From positions 1 to 23,621 of the forward strand of contig JAISVY010000052.1 of the NCBI GenBank assembly GCA_031271325.1: a stretch of 23,621 bases of DNA, written 5' to 3'. The DNA is from Oscillospiraceae bacterium. Its GTDB lineage: Bacteria; Bacillota; Clostridia; Oscillospirales; UBA929. Positions 14,241 through 20,732 of this stretch are shown here, piece after piece; within the stretch, counting starts at the first letter, position 1, and every line of letters begins with the position of its first letter. A model generated the notes under the pieces. The model was not told where the DNA came from. It was given only the letters and a program-made list of their open reading frames with translations, and ran no database searches. Both the position numbers and the translations under genes were made by a program.

Positions 14241-16004
14241 ATGGAACTCAACGTAGGGCGTCATTCGCTGGCGCATGTGATGGCACAAGCGGTCACGGAG
14301 ATGTACCCCGGTACGAAGCTGGGGATCGGACCCTGTATCGACGACGGCTTTTATTACGATTTCGATCTGCCGGAGCCGATAACGCCGGAGCGCTTTGCCG
14401 AGATCGAGCAGCGGATGGCGGCGATTCTGAAAACACAGACGCCGTTTACGCGGGAAGTGTATCCCTCAAAGGAGACGGCGCTGGCGGCGTTTGCCGGGGA
14501 ACCGTATAAAGAGGAACTGATCCGCGATCTGCCGGACGGCGAGGTTATCACCGTCTACCACACCGGGGAGGGGTTTACCGACCTATGCCGGGGTCCCCAC
14601 GCGGAGAACACCCGCGAACTGCTGGGCTGGGCGTATAAAATCCACGCCGCCGCCGGGGCGTATTGGCGCGGGAGCGAGAAGAACCCGATGCTGACCCGCC
14701 TGTACGTCTACGCGTTTCCGAAAAGGGACGAGCTGAAGGCGCACATCGCGCGCATTGAGGAGGCGCAGAAGCGCGACCACCGCAAGCTGGGACCGCAGCT
14801 GGGCTTGTTCTTCCTCCATGAAACCGCGCCCGGAATGCCCTATTGGCTCCCGAAAGGGTTAAAACTCTTCAATACCCTGCTGGATTTTTGGCGCAGGGAG
14901 CATGAAGAGCGCGGGTATCAGGAGATCTCCGCGCCGCTGATCAACAACGCCTCGCTGTGGGTCACCTCCGGGCACTGGGCGCATTATAAAGACGATATGT
15001 ACGTCATCCCCCCGAAGGACGAAGGCGACCCGGCGCTCGCGGTCAAGCCGATGAACTGCCCCAACGCGATGCTGGTATACGGGCGTTCCGTCCGCTCCTA
15101 CCGGGAACTGCCGCTGCGGTATTCCGACTGCGACGTGCTGCACCGCGCCGAGGCATCGGGCACGCTGCACGGTCTGTTCCGCGTCCGTATGTTCCGGCAG
15201 GACGATTCGCACAACTTCATCACAAAGGAGCAAATCCCTTCCGAGATCAACGCGATTTTGGACATCGCCGACCGGTTTTACGGGATCTTTAACCTCTCGT
15301 ACAAGCCCGTTCTGTCCACCCGCCCGGAGGATTTCATGGGCGACCCCGCCCTGTGGGAGGTTGCCGAACGTGAGCTGCGCGCGAGCCTGACCGAGCGGTT
15401 CGGTGAGGGCGGTTACACCGTCAACGAGGGCGACGGCGCGTTCTACGGTCCGAAGATCGACCTGATTATGACCGACGCGCTCGGCCGCCCGTGGCAGACG
15501 GGCACCATCCAGCTCGATTTCCAGCTTCCGCGCAATTTCGGGCTGACATACGCCGACCGCGACGGAACGCTGAAAGAACCGGTGGTCATCCACCGCGTAA
15601 TCTACGGCTCGCTGGAGCGTTTCATCGGGATCCTGACCGAGCATTTCGCCGGGGCGTTCCCGTTCTGGCTCTCGCCGGTGCAGGCGGGTATCGTGCCGGT
15701 GCGCACGGCGCATAACGAATACGCCCAAACGGTTCTGACAGCCCTCCGCAAAGCCGGGTTACGCTGCGAGGCGTTGTTTGAGGACGAGAGCATGGGCGGC
15801 AAGGTCAACAAGTTCCGGCAGGACAAGGTGCCGTATACACTGGTGCTCGGCGATCGCGAAGCCGAGGCGGGCACCGTTTCGGTCAAGATCCGGGGCGGCA
15901 AACAGGCGCAGGACGTGCCCCTGGAGGCGTTCATCGCCTCTTGCGCGGCGCAGAACGAGGCGCTGACGCTGGAACTGGATCAATTGACAATTGACAATGC
16001 GTAA
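14241..16004 (+). CDS. thrS: Threonyl-tRNA synthetase lacking the TGS domain
   Basis: This 587-residue enzyme charges tRNA-Thr. It begins directly in the editing domain, with HSLAH (His8, His12) and CRGPH (Cys116, His120) intact, so the usual N-terminal TGS domain of about 60 residues is absent. The class II catalytic core has zinc ligands Cys273 (MNCPNA, where relatives usually read CPGH), His324 (DDSHNF) and His451 (VVIHR). The anticodon-binding domain follows. The tail QLTIDNA is encoded by an AATTGACAATTGACAATG tandem that looks repeat-derived. ATG 14241 has AGGAGG seven bases upstream. The leader shows no T-box, unusual for a Firmicute thrS. A strong terminator follows. Confidence 0.96.
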   Translation: MELNVGRHSLAHVMAQAVTEMYPGTKLGIGPCIDDGFYYDFDLPEPITPERFAEIEQRMAAILKTQTPFTREVYPSKETALAAFAGEPYKEELIRDLPDGEVITVYHTGEGFTDLCRGPHAENTRELLGWAYKIHAAAGAYWRGSEKNPMLTRLYVYAFPKRDELKAHIARIEEAQKRDHRKLGPQLGLFFLHETAPGMPYWLPKGLKLFNTLLDFWRREHEERGYQEISAPLINNASLWVTSGHWAHYKDDMYVIPPKDEGDPALAVKPMNCPNAMLVYGRSVRSYRELPLRYSDCDVLHRAEASGTLHGLFRVRMFRQDDSHNFITKEQIPSEINAILDIADRFYGIFNLSYKPVLSTRPEDFMGDPALWEVAERELRASLTERFGEGGYTVNEGDGAFYGPKIDLIMTDALGRPWQTGTIQLDFQLPRNFGLTYADRDGTLKEPVVIHRVIYGSLERFIGILTEHFAGAFPFWLSPVQAGIVPVRTAHNEYAQTVLTALRKAGLRCEALFEDESMGGKVNKFRQDKVPYTLVLGDREAEAGTVSVKIRGGKQAQDVPLEAFIASCAAQNEALTLELDQLTIDNA

Positions 16005-16040
16005 CGGACAATTAAGACGAAAAAACGTATTTCCCTTTAT

Positions 16041-16073
16041 CTCTAAAACCGCCTATGACGCGGTATCGCAAGC
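16041..16073 (+). repeat. Dispersed intergenic repeat, copy G (internally deleted)
   Basis: A family end, CTCTAAAACC (16041-16050), is joined directly to a 24-base core beginning GCCTATGACGCGG (16051-16074), which matches the right half of copy D (14105-14128) with two differences. The opposite end is missing and gives way to the terminator. This looks like an internally deleted or recombined copy. Confidence 0.7.
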
Positions 16074-16124
16074 CGGGGACACGCATGGGCGGTTCGCAAC
16101 CGCCCGCCGTGTCCCCGTTGTTTT
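16074..16124 (+). terminator. Strong intrinsic terminator after thrS
   Basis: A nested perfect hairpin pairs CGGGGACACG (16074-16083) with CGTGTCCCCG (16108-16117) and GGGCGGTT (16087-16094) with AACCGCCC (16098-16105), with loop CGC. TTGTTTTG follows. It ends the thrS transcript. Confidence 0.85.
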
Positions 16125-16170
16125 GCGCGGTCTGTAATTGCCAAATATTAGAAATTTTATGGCAGACCTA

Positions 16171-16199
16171 TTGACACATTGGGAGCGGTCTGTTATAAT
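16171..16199 (+). promoter_or_regulatory. Perfect-consensus sigma-A promoter for the 3D-domain gene
   Basis: TTGACA (16171-16176), a 17-nt spacer and TATAAT (16194-16199), with a preceding TGT. It matches the sigma-A consensus at all twelve positions, so strong expression is expected unless it is checked downstream. Confidence 0.9.
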
Positions 16200-16232
16200 G
16201 GTTACAAAATGATGACAGCCGGTAACATCAAG

Positions 16233-16261
16233 CCGTCCGAAAAGCGCGCTTTTTCGGGCGG
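16233..16261 (+). promoter_or_regulatory. Leader hairpin ahead of the 3D-domain gene
   Basis: CCGTCCGAAAAGC (16233-16245) pairs with GCTTTTTCGGGCGG (16248-16261) through one wobble and one bulged T. It lies in the roughly 77-nt leader, about ten bases before the GGAGGGGAG ribosome site. It lacks a following T-run and matches no riboswitch class I could recognise. Confidence 0.5.
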
Positions 16262-16282
16262 TTCCGGAAGGGAGGGGAGATT

Positions 16283-17332
16283 ATGCGTTTCCGTCTGGAG
16301 CAGCTGCGGCAGGCTTCACAGCGGGCAGGCACATGGTGTGCCCTGTTTGCCCGCCGCCTTCGGCACGCGGTGACGCGGCGGTTGGTGCTGGCTCCGCTGT
16401 TTCTGATTATCTCCCTCGCGCTTTACGCCCGATACGTTACGGAGTTTAACCTCTTCCTCATTATCGATCAAAACGAGTTTACCGTACATAGGACATACGC
16501 CAAGAACGCAGGGGAGGCTCTGGCCGAGACGGGCATCTATGTGAACCAGCACGACAGCGTGATGCTTAACGCCTCCGAAATCAGCATCCTCCGCGCGACC
16601 CACGCGTTTGTGACGCTAGACGGCACAACGGTTCCGGTAAATTGCTATCAGGGCGGCACCGTGATGGACGCGCTGGCGAAAGCCGGGTACATACGCAAAG
16701 AGCACGATCTGCTAAGCCACAATCCGGCGGCTCCCGTCACCGAGGGCATGGAGATCACCGTTACGCGCATCGAGTTCCGCAGCGGCTACGAATACGAAGA
16801 AATCCCGTATGAAGAGGTCGTCAACGAAAACCCGTACATCAACTACGGTACGTCGGTCGTCATCACCGAGGGCGAACCGGGGCTGCGTGAAATCACCTAC
16901 AACGAGACGCTGCGCGACGGCGTCGTCATCGCCCGCCGCCCCGCCGTCGAACGAATCGCGAAGAAACCGGTGACGAAGGTCACCGAGCTGGGCACAGGCA
17001 ACACGATCAAACAGGCCGACGGCACGTACTTATTCTACAAGAAGCGGCTGGAAGTGGAATGCACCGCCTACACCACCGAACGCCAAGTCAATAAAATCAA
17101 CGCAATCGGCAAGATCGCCCGCAAAGGCACGATCGCGGTTGACCCGAAGGTCATCCCGCTGCGCTCGAAGGTATACGTCGCCGCCCGCAACGGCGCGTGG
17201 GTCTACGGCGTCGCGGTCTGCGAGGACACCGGCGGCTCGATCAAGGGCAACATCATCGACCTGTATTTCGACACCTACGACGAATGTATCCAGTTCGGGC
17301 GGCGCAAAGCGTACCTGTATATTTTGGAGTAG
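16283..17332 (+). CDS. Membrane-anchored DUF348/G5/3D-domain cell-wall protein
   Basis: This 349-residue protein resembles the YabE and resuscitation-factor-like group. A basic N-terminus and one membrane segment (about 34-49) place the rest outside the cell. Two DUF348 repeats (about 56-96 and 107-147) and a G5 domain (about 163-240) follow, then a C-terminal 3D domain with its three aspartates at 287 (AVDPKVIP), 315 (CEDTGG) and 326 (IDLYFD). 3D domains are lytic-transglycosylase-like, so a role in peptidoglycan remodelling is likely but not shown. GGAGGGGAG precedes ATG 16283. It has its own promoter and terminator, so it is a single-gene unit. Confidence 0.9.
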   Translation: MRFRLEQLRQASQRAGTWCALFARRLRHAVTRRLVLAPLFLIISLALYARYVTEFNLFLIIDQNEFTVHRTYAKNAGEALAETGIYVNQHDSVMLNASEISILRATHAFVTLDGTTVPVNCYQGGTVMDALAKAGYIRKEHDLLSHNPAAPVTEGMEITVTRIEFRSGYEYEEIPYEEVVNENPYINYGTSVVITEGEPGLREITYNETLRDGVVIARRPAVERIAKKPVTKVTELGTGNTIKQADGTYLFYKKRLEVECTAYTTERQVNKINAIGKIARKGTIAVDPKVIPLRSKVYVAARNGAWVYGVAVCEDTGGSIKGNIIDLYFDTYDECIQFGRRKAYLYILE

Positions 17333-17351
17333 GGGAGGCGGAGCAATGGAA

Positions 17352-17436
17352 AATTAACAGTGAACAACGAACAGTTAACAACACAGGACGGGGAAACGTT
17401 TCTTCGTTGTTAATTGTTCACTGCTAATTGTTAATT
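17352..17436 (+). repeat. Palindromic repeat B related to copies A and C
   Basis: Imperfect arms at 17352-17382 and 17406-17436 share AATTAACA, GTGAACAA and TTAACAAC blocks, giving a long AT-rich hairpin around a GC-rich centre. Bases 17356-17379 read in reverse match 22662-22685 of copy C with one difference over 24. The CTCTAAAAACC ends are absent. It lies between the 3D-domain gene and its terminator. Confidence 0.7.
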
Positions 17437-17440
17437 GCCT

Positions 17441-17471
17441 CGGCGTACTGTCTTGTACGCCGTTTATTTTT
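17441..17471 (+). terminator. Intrinsic terminator after the 3D-domain gene
   Basis: A perfect 8-bp stem, CGGCGTAC/GTACGCCG (17441-17448 and 17455-17462), has loop TGTCTT and is followed by TTTATTTTT. The right arm contains the -35 box of the ychF promoter. Confidence 0.85.
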
Positions 17472-17481
17472 ATGCTATACT
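17453..17481 (+). promoter_or_regulatory. Sigma-A promoter for ychF
   Basis: TTGTAC (17453-17458), a 17-nt spacer and TATACT (17476-17481), with an extended-10 TGC at 17473-17475. The -35 box lies inside the terminator stem of the preceding gene. Confidence 0.75.
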
Positions 17482-17511
17482 GGAGCAAATAACCGCACGG
17501 GGGATAACACG

Positions 17512-18603
17512 ATGAAACTGGGATTTGTAGGGCTGCCCAACGTGGGTAAGACAACGATATTCAACGCGCTGACCGGCGCGGGGGCGGAATCGTCAAACTA
17601 TCCGTTCTCCACCGTCGAGGCGAACCTCGCCGCCGTGGAGGTGCCCGACGCGCGTCTGGACGCGCTGGCCGCCATGTTCAACCCGAAGAAGATCACCCCC
17701 GCGACGGCGAACTTTGTGGACATCGCGGGTCTGGCGCGGGGCGCGTCGCGCGGCGAGGGGCTGGGCAACCGTTTCCTCGCGCATATCCGCGAGGTGGACG
17801 CCATCCTGCACGTAATCCGGTGTTTCGACGATCCCAACGTTGTGCATGTGGAGAGCGGGATCGACCCGATTCGCGACCGCGACACGATCAACATCGAGCT
17901 GTGCATGGCCGACTTAGAGGTTGTGGAGAAGCGTATCCAGCGGGTTGAGAAGGCGGCCAAGGGCGATAAGTCCCTGCTCCGCGAAGCGGAGCTGTTCACC
18001 GCCTTGAAAAATCACTTGGACGAAGGGCTGACGGCGCGTTCGTTCGCGTGTTCGGACGAAGATCAGGAACTGATCTCTGACTGCCCGCTGCTCACGCTGA
18101 AACCGACGCTCTACTGCGCGAACCTCTCCGAGACGGATTTTAAGGCGCGGGACTCATACAAACCCTATCTTGACTTGACCGAGGCGGCGAAGGAGGAGGG
18201 CGCGGCGGTATTCCCGATCTGCGCGAAGCTGGAACAGGAGATCATGCAGATGGAACCGGGCGACCGTGCGCTGTTCTTGGAGGATTTAGGCATGACGCTG
18301 TCCGGGCGCGACCGGCTGATCCAGATTTCGTATGACCTGATGGGATTGATGTCCTTCCTGACCGCCGGAGCGCCGGAGGTGCGGGCATGGACGATCACGA
18401 AGGGGATGAAAGCGCCGCAGGCGGCCGGGAAGATCCACAAAGACCTGCAGCGCGGCTTTATCCGCGCCGAGGTCGTCTCGTTCGACGCGCTGATGGAATG
18501 CGGCTCGATGGCGGCGGCGAAGGACAAAGGGCTTGTGCGGAGCGAGGGCAAAGAGTACGTCATGCGCGACGGCGACGTGGTGCTGTTCCGGTTCAATGTG
18601 TGA
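17512..18603 (+). CDS. ychF: Ribosome-associated ATPase/GTPase YchF (OLA1 family)
   Basis: This 363-residue Obg-family P-loop protein binds ribosomes and is linked to stress responses and translation. It has G1 GLPNVGKTT (7-15), DIAGL (70-74) and NLSE (204-207) in place of NKxD. The NxxE change is the known reason this family prefers ATP. The last 80 residues form a TGS domain. The length is typical. The start is ATG 17512, with a GGGGGA ribosome site and a promoter just upstream. An in-frame start at 17428 would lie upstream of that promoter. No clear terminator follows before the transposase gene at 18671. Confidence 0.96.
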   Translation: MKLGFVGLPNVGKTTIFNALTGAGAESSNYPFSTVEANLAAVEVPDARLDALAAMFNPKKITPATANFVDIAGLARGASRGEGLGNRFLAHIREVDAILHVIRCFDDPNVVHVESGIDPIRDRDTINIELCMADLEVVEKRIQRVEKAAKGDKSLLREAELFTALKNHLDEGLTARSFACSDEDQELISDCPLLTLKPTLYCANLSETDFKARDSYKPYLDLTEAAKEEGAAVFPICAKLEQEIMQMEPGDRALFLEDLGMTLSGRDRLIQISYDLMGLMSFLTAGAPEVRAWTITKGMKAPQAAGKIHKDLQRGFIRAEVVSFDALMECGSMAAAKDKGLVRSEGKEYVMRDGDVVLFRFNV

Positions 18604-18670
18604 CAGACCGGCGACCATGCCAAACAGTTTCTGACTGATTTGAGCATGACGCGCGGCGAGGTGAAGTGCC

Positions 18671-19183
18671 ATGAGAGAATTGAATTCCAGAAAAGCAACA
18701 CGTTTAAAAACACATGACTATTCGGAAGCAGGTTATTATTTCATTACAATGTGCGTCAAGGATAAGCATGAAATGCTGGGGACGGTTGTAGGGAGCGACG
18801 ACCTCGGCGCTCCGTTGATTCGGTTGTCAGAATATGGGGCAATCGCCGCAGAATACATTAGTCAAATTGAATTCCATTATGATGTATCAGTGGATAAATA
18901 TGTAATCATGCCCAATCACATTCATATGCTCATCCAGATAAAAAACGGCGTGCCGGGGTCGTCACGCCCTACAATGTTAATCCCCGCCATAATCGCCGCT
19001 TTAAAGAAGATGGTTACTAAAAGAATAGGCTTTGATATGTGGCAGGGATCATACCATGACCATATAATTCGCAATGAAACTGAATACCAACGTATATGGA
19101 AATATATTGATGAAAATCCGCTTAATTGGAAAGAAGATTGCTATTTCAACGCGCAGCATTCATCTTCTGCGAAATCAAGATAA
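18671..19183 (+). CDS. REP-associated tyrosine transposase (RAYT, Y1_Tnp)
   Basis: This 170-residue protein belongs to the IS200-like Y1 transposase family, in the branch called RAYT that handles dispersed palindromic repeats. The HUH metal site is PNHIHML (His83, His85), and the nucleophile is probably Tyr145 in KYIDENP. The WQGSYHDHIIR segment (124-134) is characteristic. Family residues look complete, so it may be active. Its codons are clearly more AT-rich than those of its neighbours, which suggests recent arrival. No flanking subterminal hairpins of a complete IS200 element were found, consistent with a domesticated RAYT. A second, broken copy lies at 13910-14204, and many palindromic repeats surround it. 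Confidence 0.9.
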   Translation: MRELNSRKATRLKTHDYSEAGYYFITMCVKDKHEMLGTVVGSDDLGAPLIRLSEYGAIAAEYISQIEFHYDVSVDKYVIMPNHIHMLIQIKNGVPGSSRPTMLIPAIIAALKKMVTKRIGFDMWQGSYHDHIIRNETEYQRIWKYIDENPLNWKEDCYFNAQHSSSAKSR

Positions 19184-19220
19184 ATACCCGCTATCTATGA
19201 CCGACAAGGGGTTTACGGCC

Positions 19221-19943
19221 ATGCAAAACGAGACACAGCCCCAAAAAATCCCCCGCATCCAGCTTTTGGACGCGCTGCGGGGTTTTTGCATCATACTGGT
19301 GATCGCCTACCACCTCGGTTACGACTTGGTGGCGCGGGGGATCCTCCCCGAAGGGGCGCTGTACAACCCGGTGCTGGGGTTCCTCCAGCCCTTTTTTGCC
19401 GGGGTTTTCATCGTGCTGGCGGGGGTTTCGTCGCGTTTTTCCCGGAGCAACCTCAAACGCGGATTGGTTCTGCTCGGCTGCGCGACGCTGGTGAGCGCGG
19501 TCAGCTTCGCCGTGCTGCCCGATTGGGGGCTTTCGTGGGAAGTCGTGACCGGAGCTTACAAACCGGCGAAGGGCGAATTTGTCGGAGTGCCGATTTTGTT
19601 CGGCATCCTGCATCTGCTTGCGGCTTGCGTTCTGCTGTACGCGCTGCTGGAAAAGTTGAAGATTGCGGCACCGTTTGTGCTGCTGGCGGCATTTTTGCTC
19701 CCGCGGTTCGGGGTGACCGAATGGCCGGCTCTGCCCTCGGCGGACTATTTCCCGATTGTGCCGTGGGGATTTTTGTTCTTCTTCGGCGTATGGCTCGGCG
19801 GTCCGATCCGGGACGGGGTGTTCCCGAAACGGTTCTACACCGCAAAGATTCCCGTCTTCCCCGTGATCGGGCGGCATACGCTGTTGATTTATTTGGCGCA
19901 CCAGCCGGTGCTGTACGGCATATTTTGGCTGATAGAAAGGTAG
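19221..19943 (+). CDS. DUF1624 (HGSNAT-type) membrane acyltransferase
   Basis: This 240-residue integral membrane protein opens with RIQLLDALRGFCIILVIAYHL, the DUF1624/heparan-alpha-glucosaminide N-acetyltransferase catalytic-domain signature, including the conserved His in YHLGYD. About six to seven hydrophobic segments follow, and the end reads GRHTLLIYLAHQPVLY. The family is related to membrane acyltransferases that modify surface sugars; the substrate here is unknown. The start is set at ATG 19221 because AAGGGG (19206-19211) lies nine bases upstream. ATG 19197 and ATG 19074 are in frame but lack ribosome sites, and the latter overlaps the transposase gene. It may depend on read-through from ychF. 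Confidence 0.85.
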   Translation: MQNETQPQKIPRIQLLDALRGFCIILVIAYHLGYDLVARGILPEGALYNPVLGFLQPFFAGVFIVLAGVSSRFSRSNLKRGLVLLGCATLVSAVSFAVLPDWGLSWEVVTGAYKPAKGEFVGVPILFGILHLLAACVLLYALLEKLKIAAPFVLLAAFLLPRFGVTEWPALPSADYFPIVPWGFLFFFGVWLGGPIRDGVFPKRFYTAKIPVFPVIGRHTLLIYLAHQPVLYGIFWLIER

Positions 19944-19945
19944 GG

Positions 19946-20026
19946 TGACGCCACGCCTGAGGCGACTGTTCGCAAGCGCTCAAGCCGTTCGCCCAGCGGC
20001 GGATATGAGGTTTTTTAGAGCTTCTT
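19946..20026 (-). repeat. Dispersed intergenic repeat, copy E
   Basis: Read on the minus strand it starts with the family end AGAAGCTCTAAAAAACCTC (20025 back to 20007). It carries the GCGCTTGCGAACAG core shared with copy D and finishes near 19946, two bases after the acyltransferase stop codon, without the second end. The TTGACA box of the next promoter begins three bases past its end. Confidence 0.75.
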
Positions 20027-20028
20027 AA

Positions 20029-20057
20029 TTGACAGATGCGCCCGCTTGTGGTATACT
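20029..20057 (+). promoter_or_regulatory. Sigma-A promoter for tRNA-Leu
   Basis: TTGACA (20029-20034), a 17-nt spacer and TATACT (20052-20057), with an extended-10 TGG at 20049-20051. It lies 35 bases ahead of the mature tRNA and directly abuts repeat copy E. Confidence 0.85.
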
Positions 20058-20091
20058 CCCCCTATCGTCTCAAGCGTAACCGTTTCACCGT

Positions 20092-20178
20092 GCCGGTGTG
20101 ATGGAATTGGCAGACGTAGTGGACTCAAAATCCACCGGTGGCGACACCGTGCCGGTTCGAGTCCGGCCACCGGCACCA
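20092..20178 (+). tRNA. tRNA-Leu, anticodon CAA
   Basis: This 87-nt class II tRNA has acceptor arms GCCGGTG (20092-20098) and CACCGGC (20168-20174), discriminator A and an encoded CCA (20176-20178). The anticodon stem GTGGA/TCCAC encloses loop CTCAAAA, giving anticodon CAA at 20126-20128, which reads UUG. The long variable arm and the GGTTCGAGTCC T-arm support leucine identity. Confidence 0.95.
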
Positions 20179-20182
20179 CGCG

Positions 20183-20220
20183 GAATAACCGCTGTAACCG
20201 TATGGTTATGGCGGTTATTC
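20183..20220 (+). terminator. Hairpin after tRNA-Leu, probable terminator
   Basis: GAATAACCGC/GCGGTTATTC (20183-20192 and 20211-20220) encloses a second stem, TAACC/GGTTA, with a GTAT loop. The T-run (ATTTTTG) comes about 12 bases later instead of directly after, so it may serve partly as a processing or 3'-end structure. Confidence 0.55.
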
Positions 20221-20269
20221 GTACACACAGAATTTTTGCAAATTTGTTTGAAGTTTACATAAAAACCCC

Positions 20270-20298
20270 TTGACAAAAGGGTTCGCTTGATGTATAGT
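20270..20298 (+). promoter_or_regulatory. Sigma-A promoter for the ylxM-ffh operon
   Basis: TTGACA (20270-20275), a 17-nt spacer and TATAGT (20293-20298), with TG directly before the -10 box. The predicted start falls near 20305, inside the palindrome at 20303-20330. Confidence 0.85.
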
Positions 20299-20302
20299 AT
20301 CT

Positions 20303-20330
20303 CAATGTAAAGCACTTGCACTTTACATTG
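20303..20330 (+). promoter_or_regulatory. Perfect palindrome at the ylxM transcription start
   Basis: CAATGTAAAG (20303-20312) and CTTTACATTG (20321-20330) are perfect 10-bp inverted arms around CACTTGCA. Placed over the expected transcription start, it could be an operator, or in RNA a 5' hairpin. YlxM, encoded next, is a helix-turn-helix protein and a candidate to bind it, which is inference only. Confidence 0.55.
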
Positions 20331-20360
20331 AAAAATATTCCAGATTGCGGGGTGGCGCCG

Positions 20361-20732
20361 ATGAAGGACGATCCTCTTGCGATGAGTATGCTTTTCGACT
20401 TTTACGGCGAGGTGCTGACCGAAAAACAAAAAGATTTTTTCGACCTGTATTACAACCGCGACCTGTCGCTGGGGGAGATCGCCGAAAACACCGGCATCAC
20501 CCGGCAGGGCGTACGGGACGTGATTGTGCGCGCCACGCAGGTGCTGCGCGTGATGGAAGAAAAGCTCCTGCTGGTTGACCGGTACAAGACGATCCAAAAC
20601 GGTCTGCTGGAAATACACGACGCGGCGGCCAGCATCGAAGCCGCCAACAACCACCACGGAGGCAGCGCCTCAATCCGCGGCTACGCCCAGCGGATACAGG
20701 AGCTTGCGAAACAGATTGCGGAGAAGACATAA
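20361..20732 (+). CDS. ylxM: YlxM/UPF0122 helix-turn-helix protein
   Basis: This 123-residue protein has a sigma-region-4-like helix-turn-helix at about 18-62 (LTEKQKDFFDLYY, then LSLGEIAENTGITRQGVRDVI). YlxM is nearly always encoded beside ffh in Firmicutes and is reported to influence signal recognition particle function. The start is ATG 20361 with GGGGTGG upstream. An in-frame TTG at 20316 falls inside the palindrome and has no ribosome site. Its stop overlaps the ffh start as TAATG, so translation is coupled. Confidence 0.93.
   Translation: MKDDPLAMSMLFDFYGEVLTEKQKDFFDLYYNRDLSLGEIAENTGITRQGVRDVIVRATQVLRVMEEKLLLVDRYKTIQNGLLEIHDAAASIEAANNHHGGSASIRGYAQRIQELAKQIAEKT

Noticed and set aside
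16201..16282. c-di-AMP or c-di-GMP riboswitch ahead of the 3D-domain gene
   Set aside because: The leader is too short for these classes and lacks their conserved core sequences.
17352..17436. CRISPR-like array of GTTAAC units
   Set aside because: The units form one imperfect hairpin, not regularly spaced direct repeats with unique spacers, and there are no cas genes.
19074..19220. N-terminal extension of the acyltransferase from 19074
   Set aside because: It overlaps the RAYT gene in another frame, and the added residues resemble no part of the DUF1624 family.
20179..20360. SRP RNA gene near ffh
   Set aside because: No conserved GNAR tetraloop hairpin with the SRP Alu or S-domain pattern was found; the gap holds a hairpin, a promoter and a palindrome.
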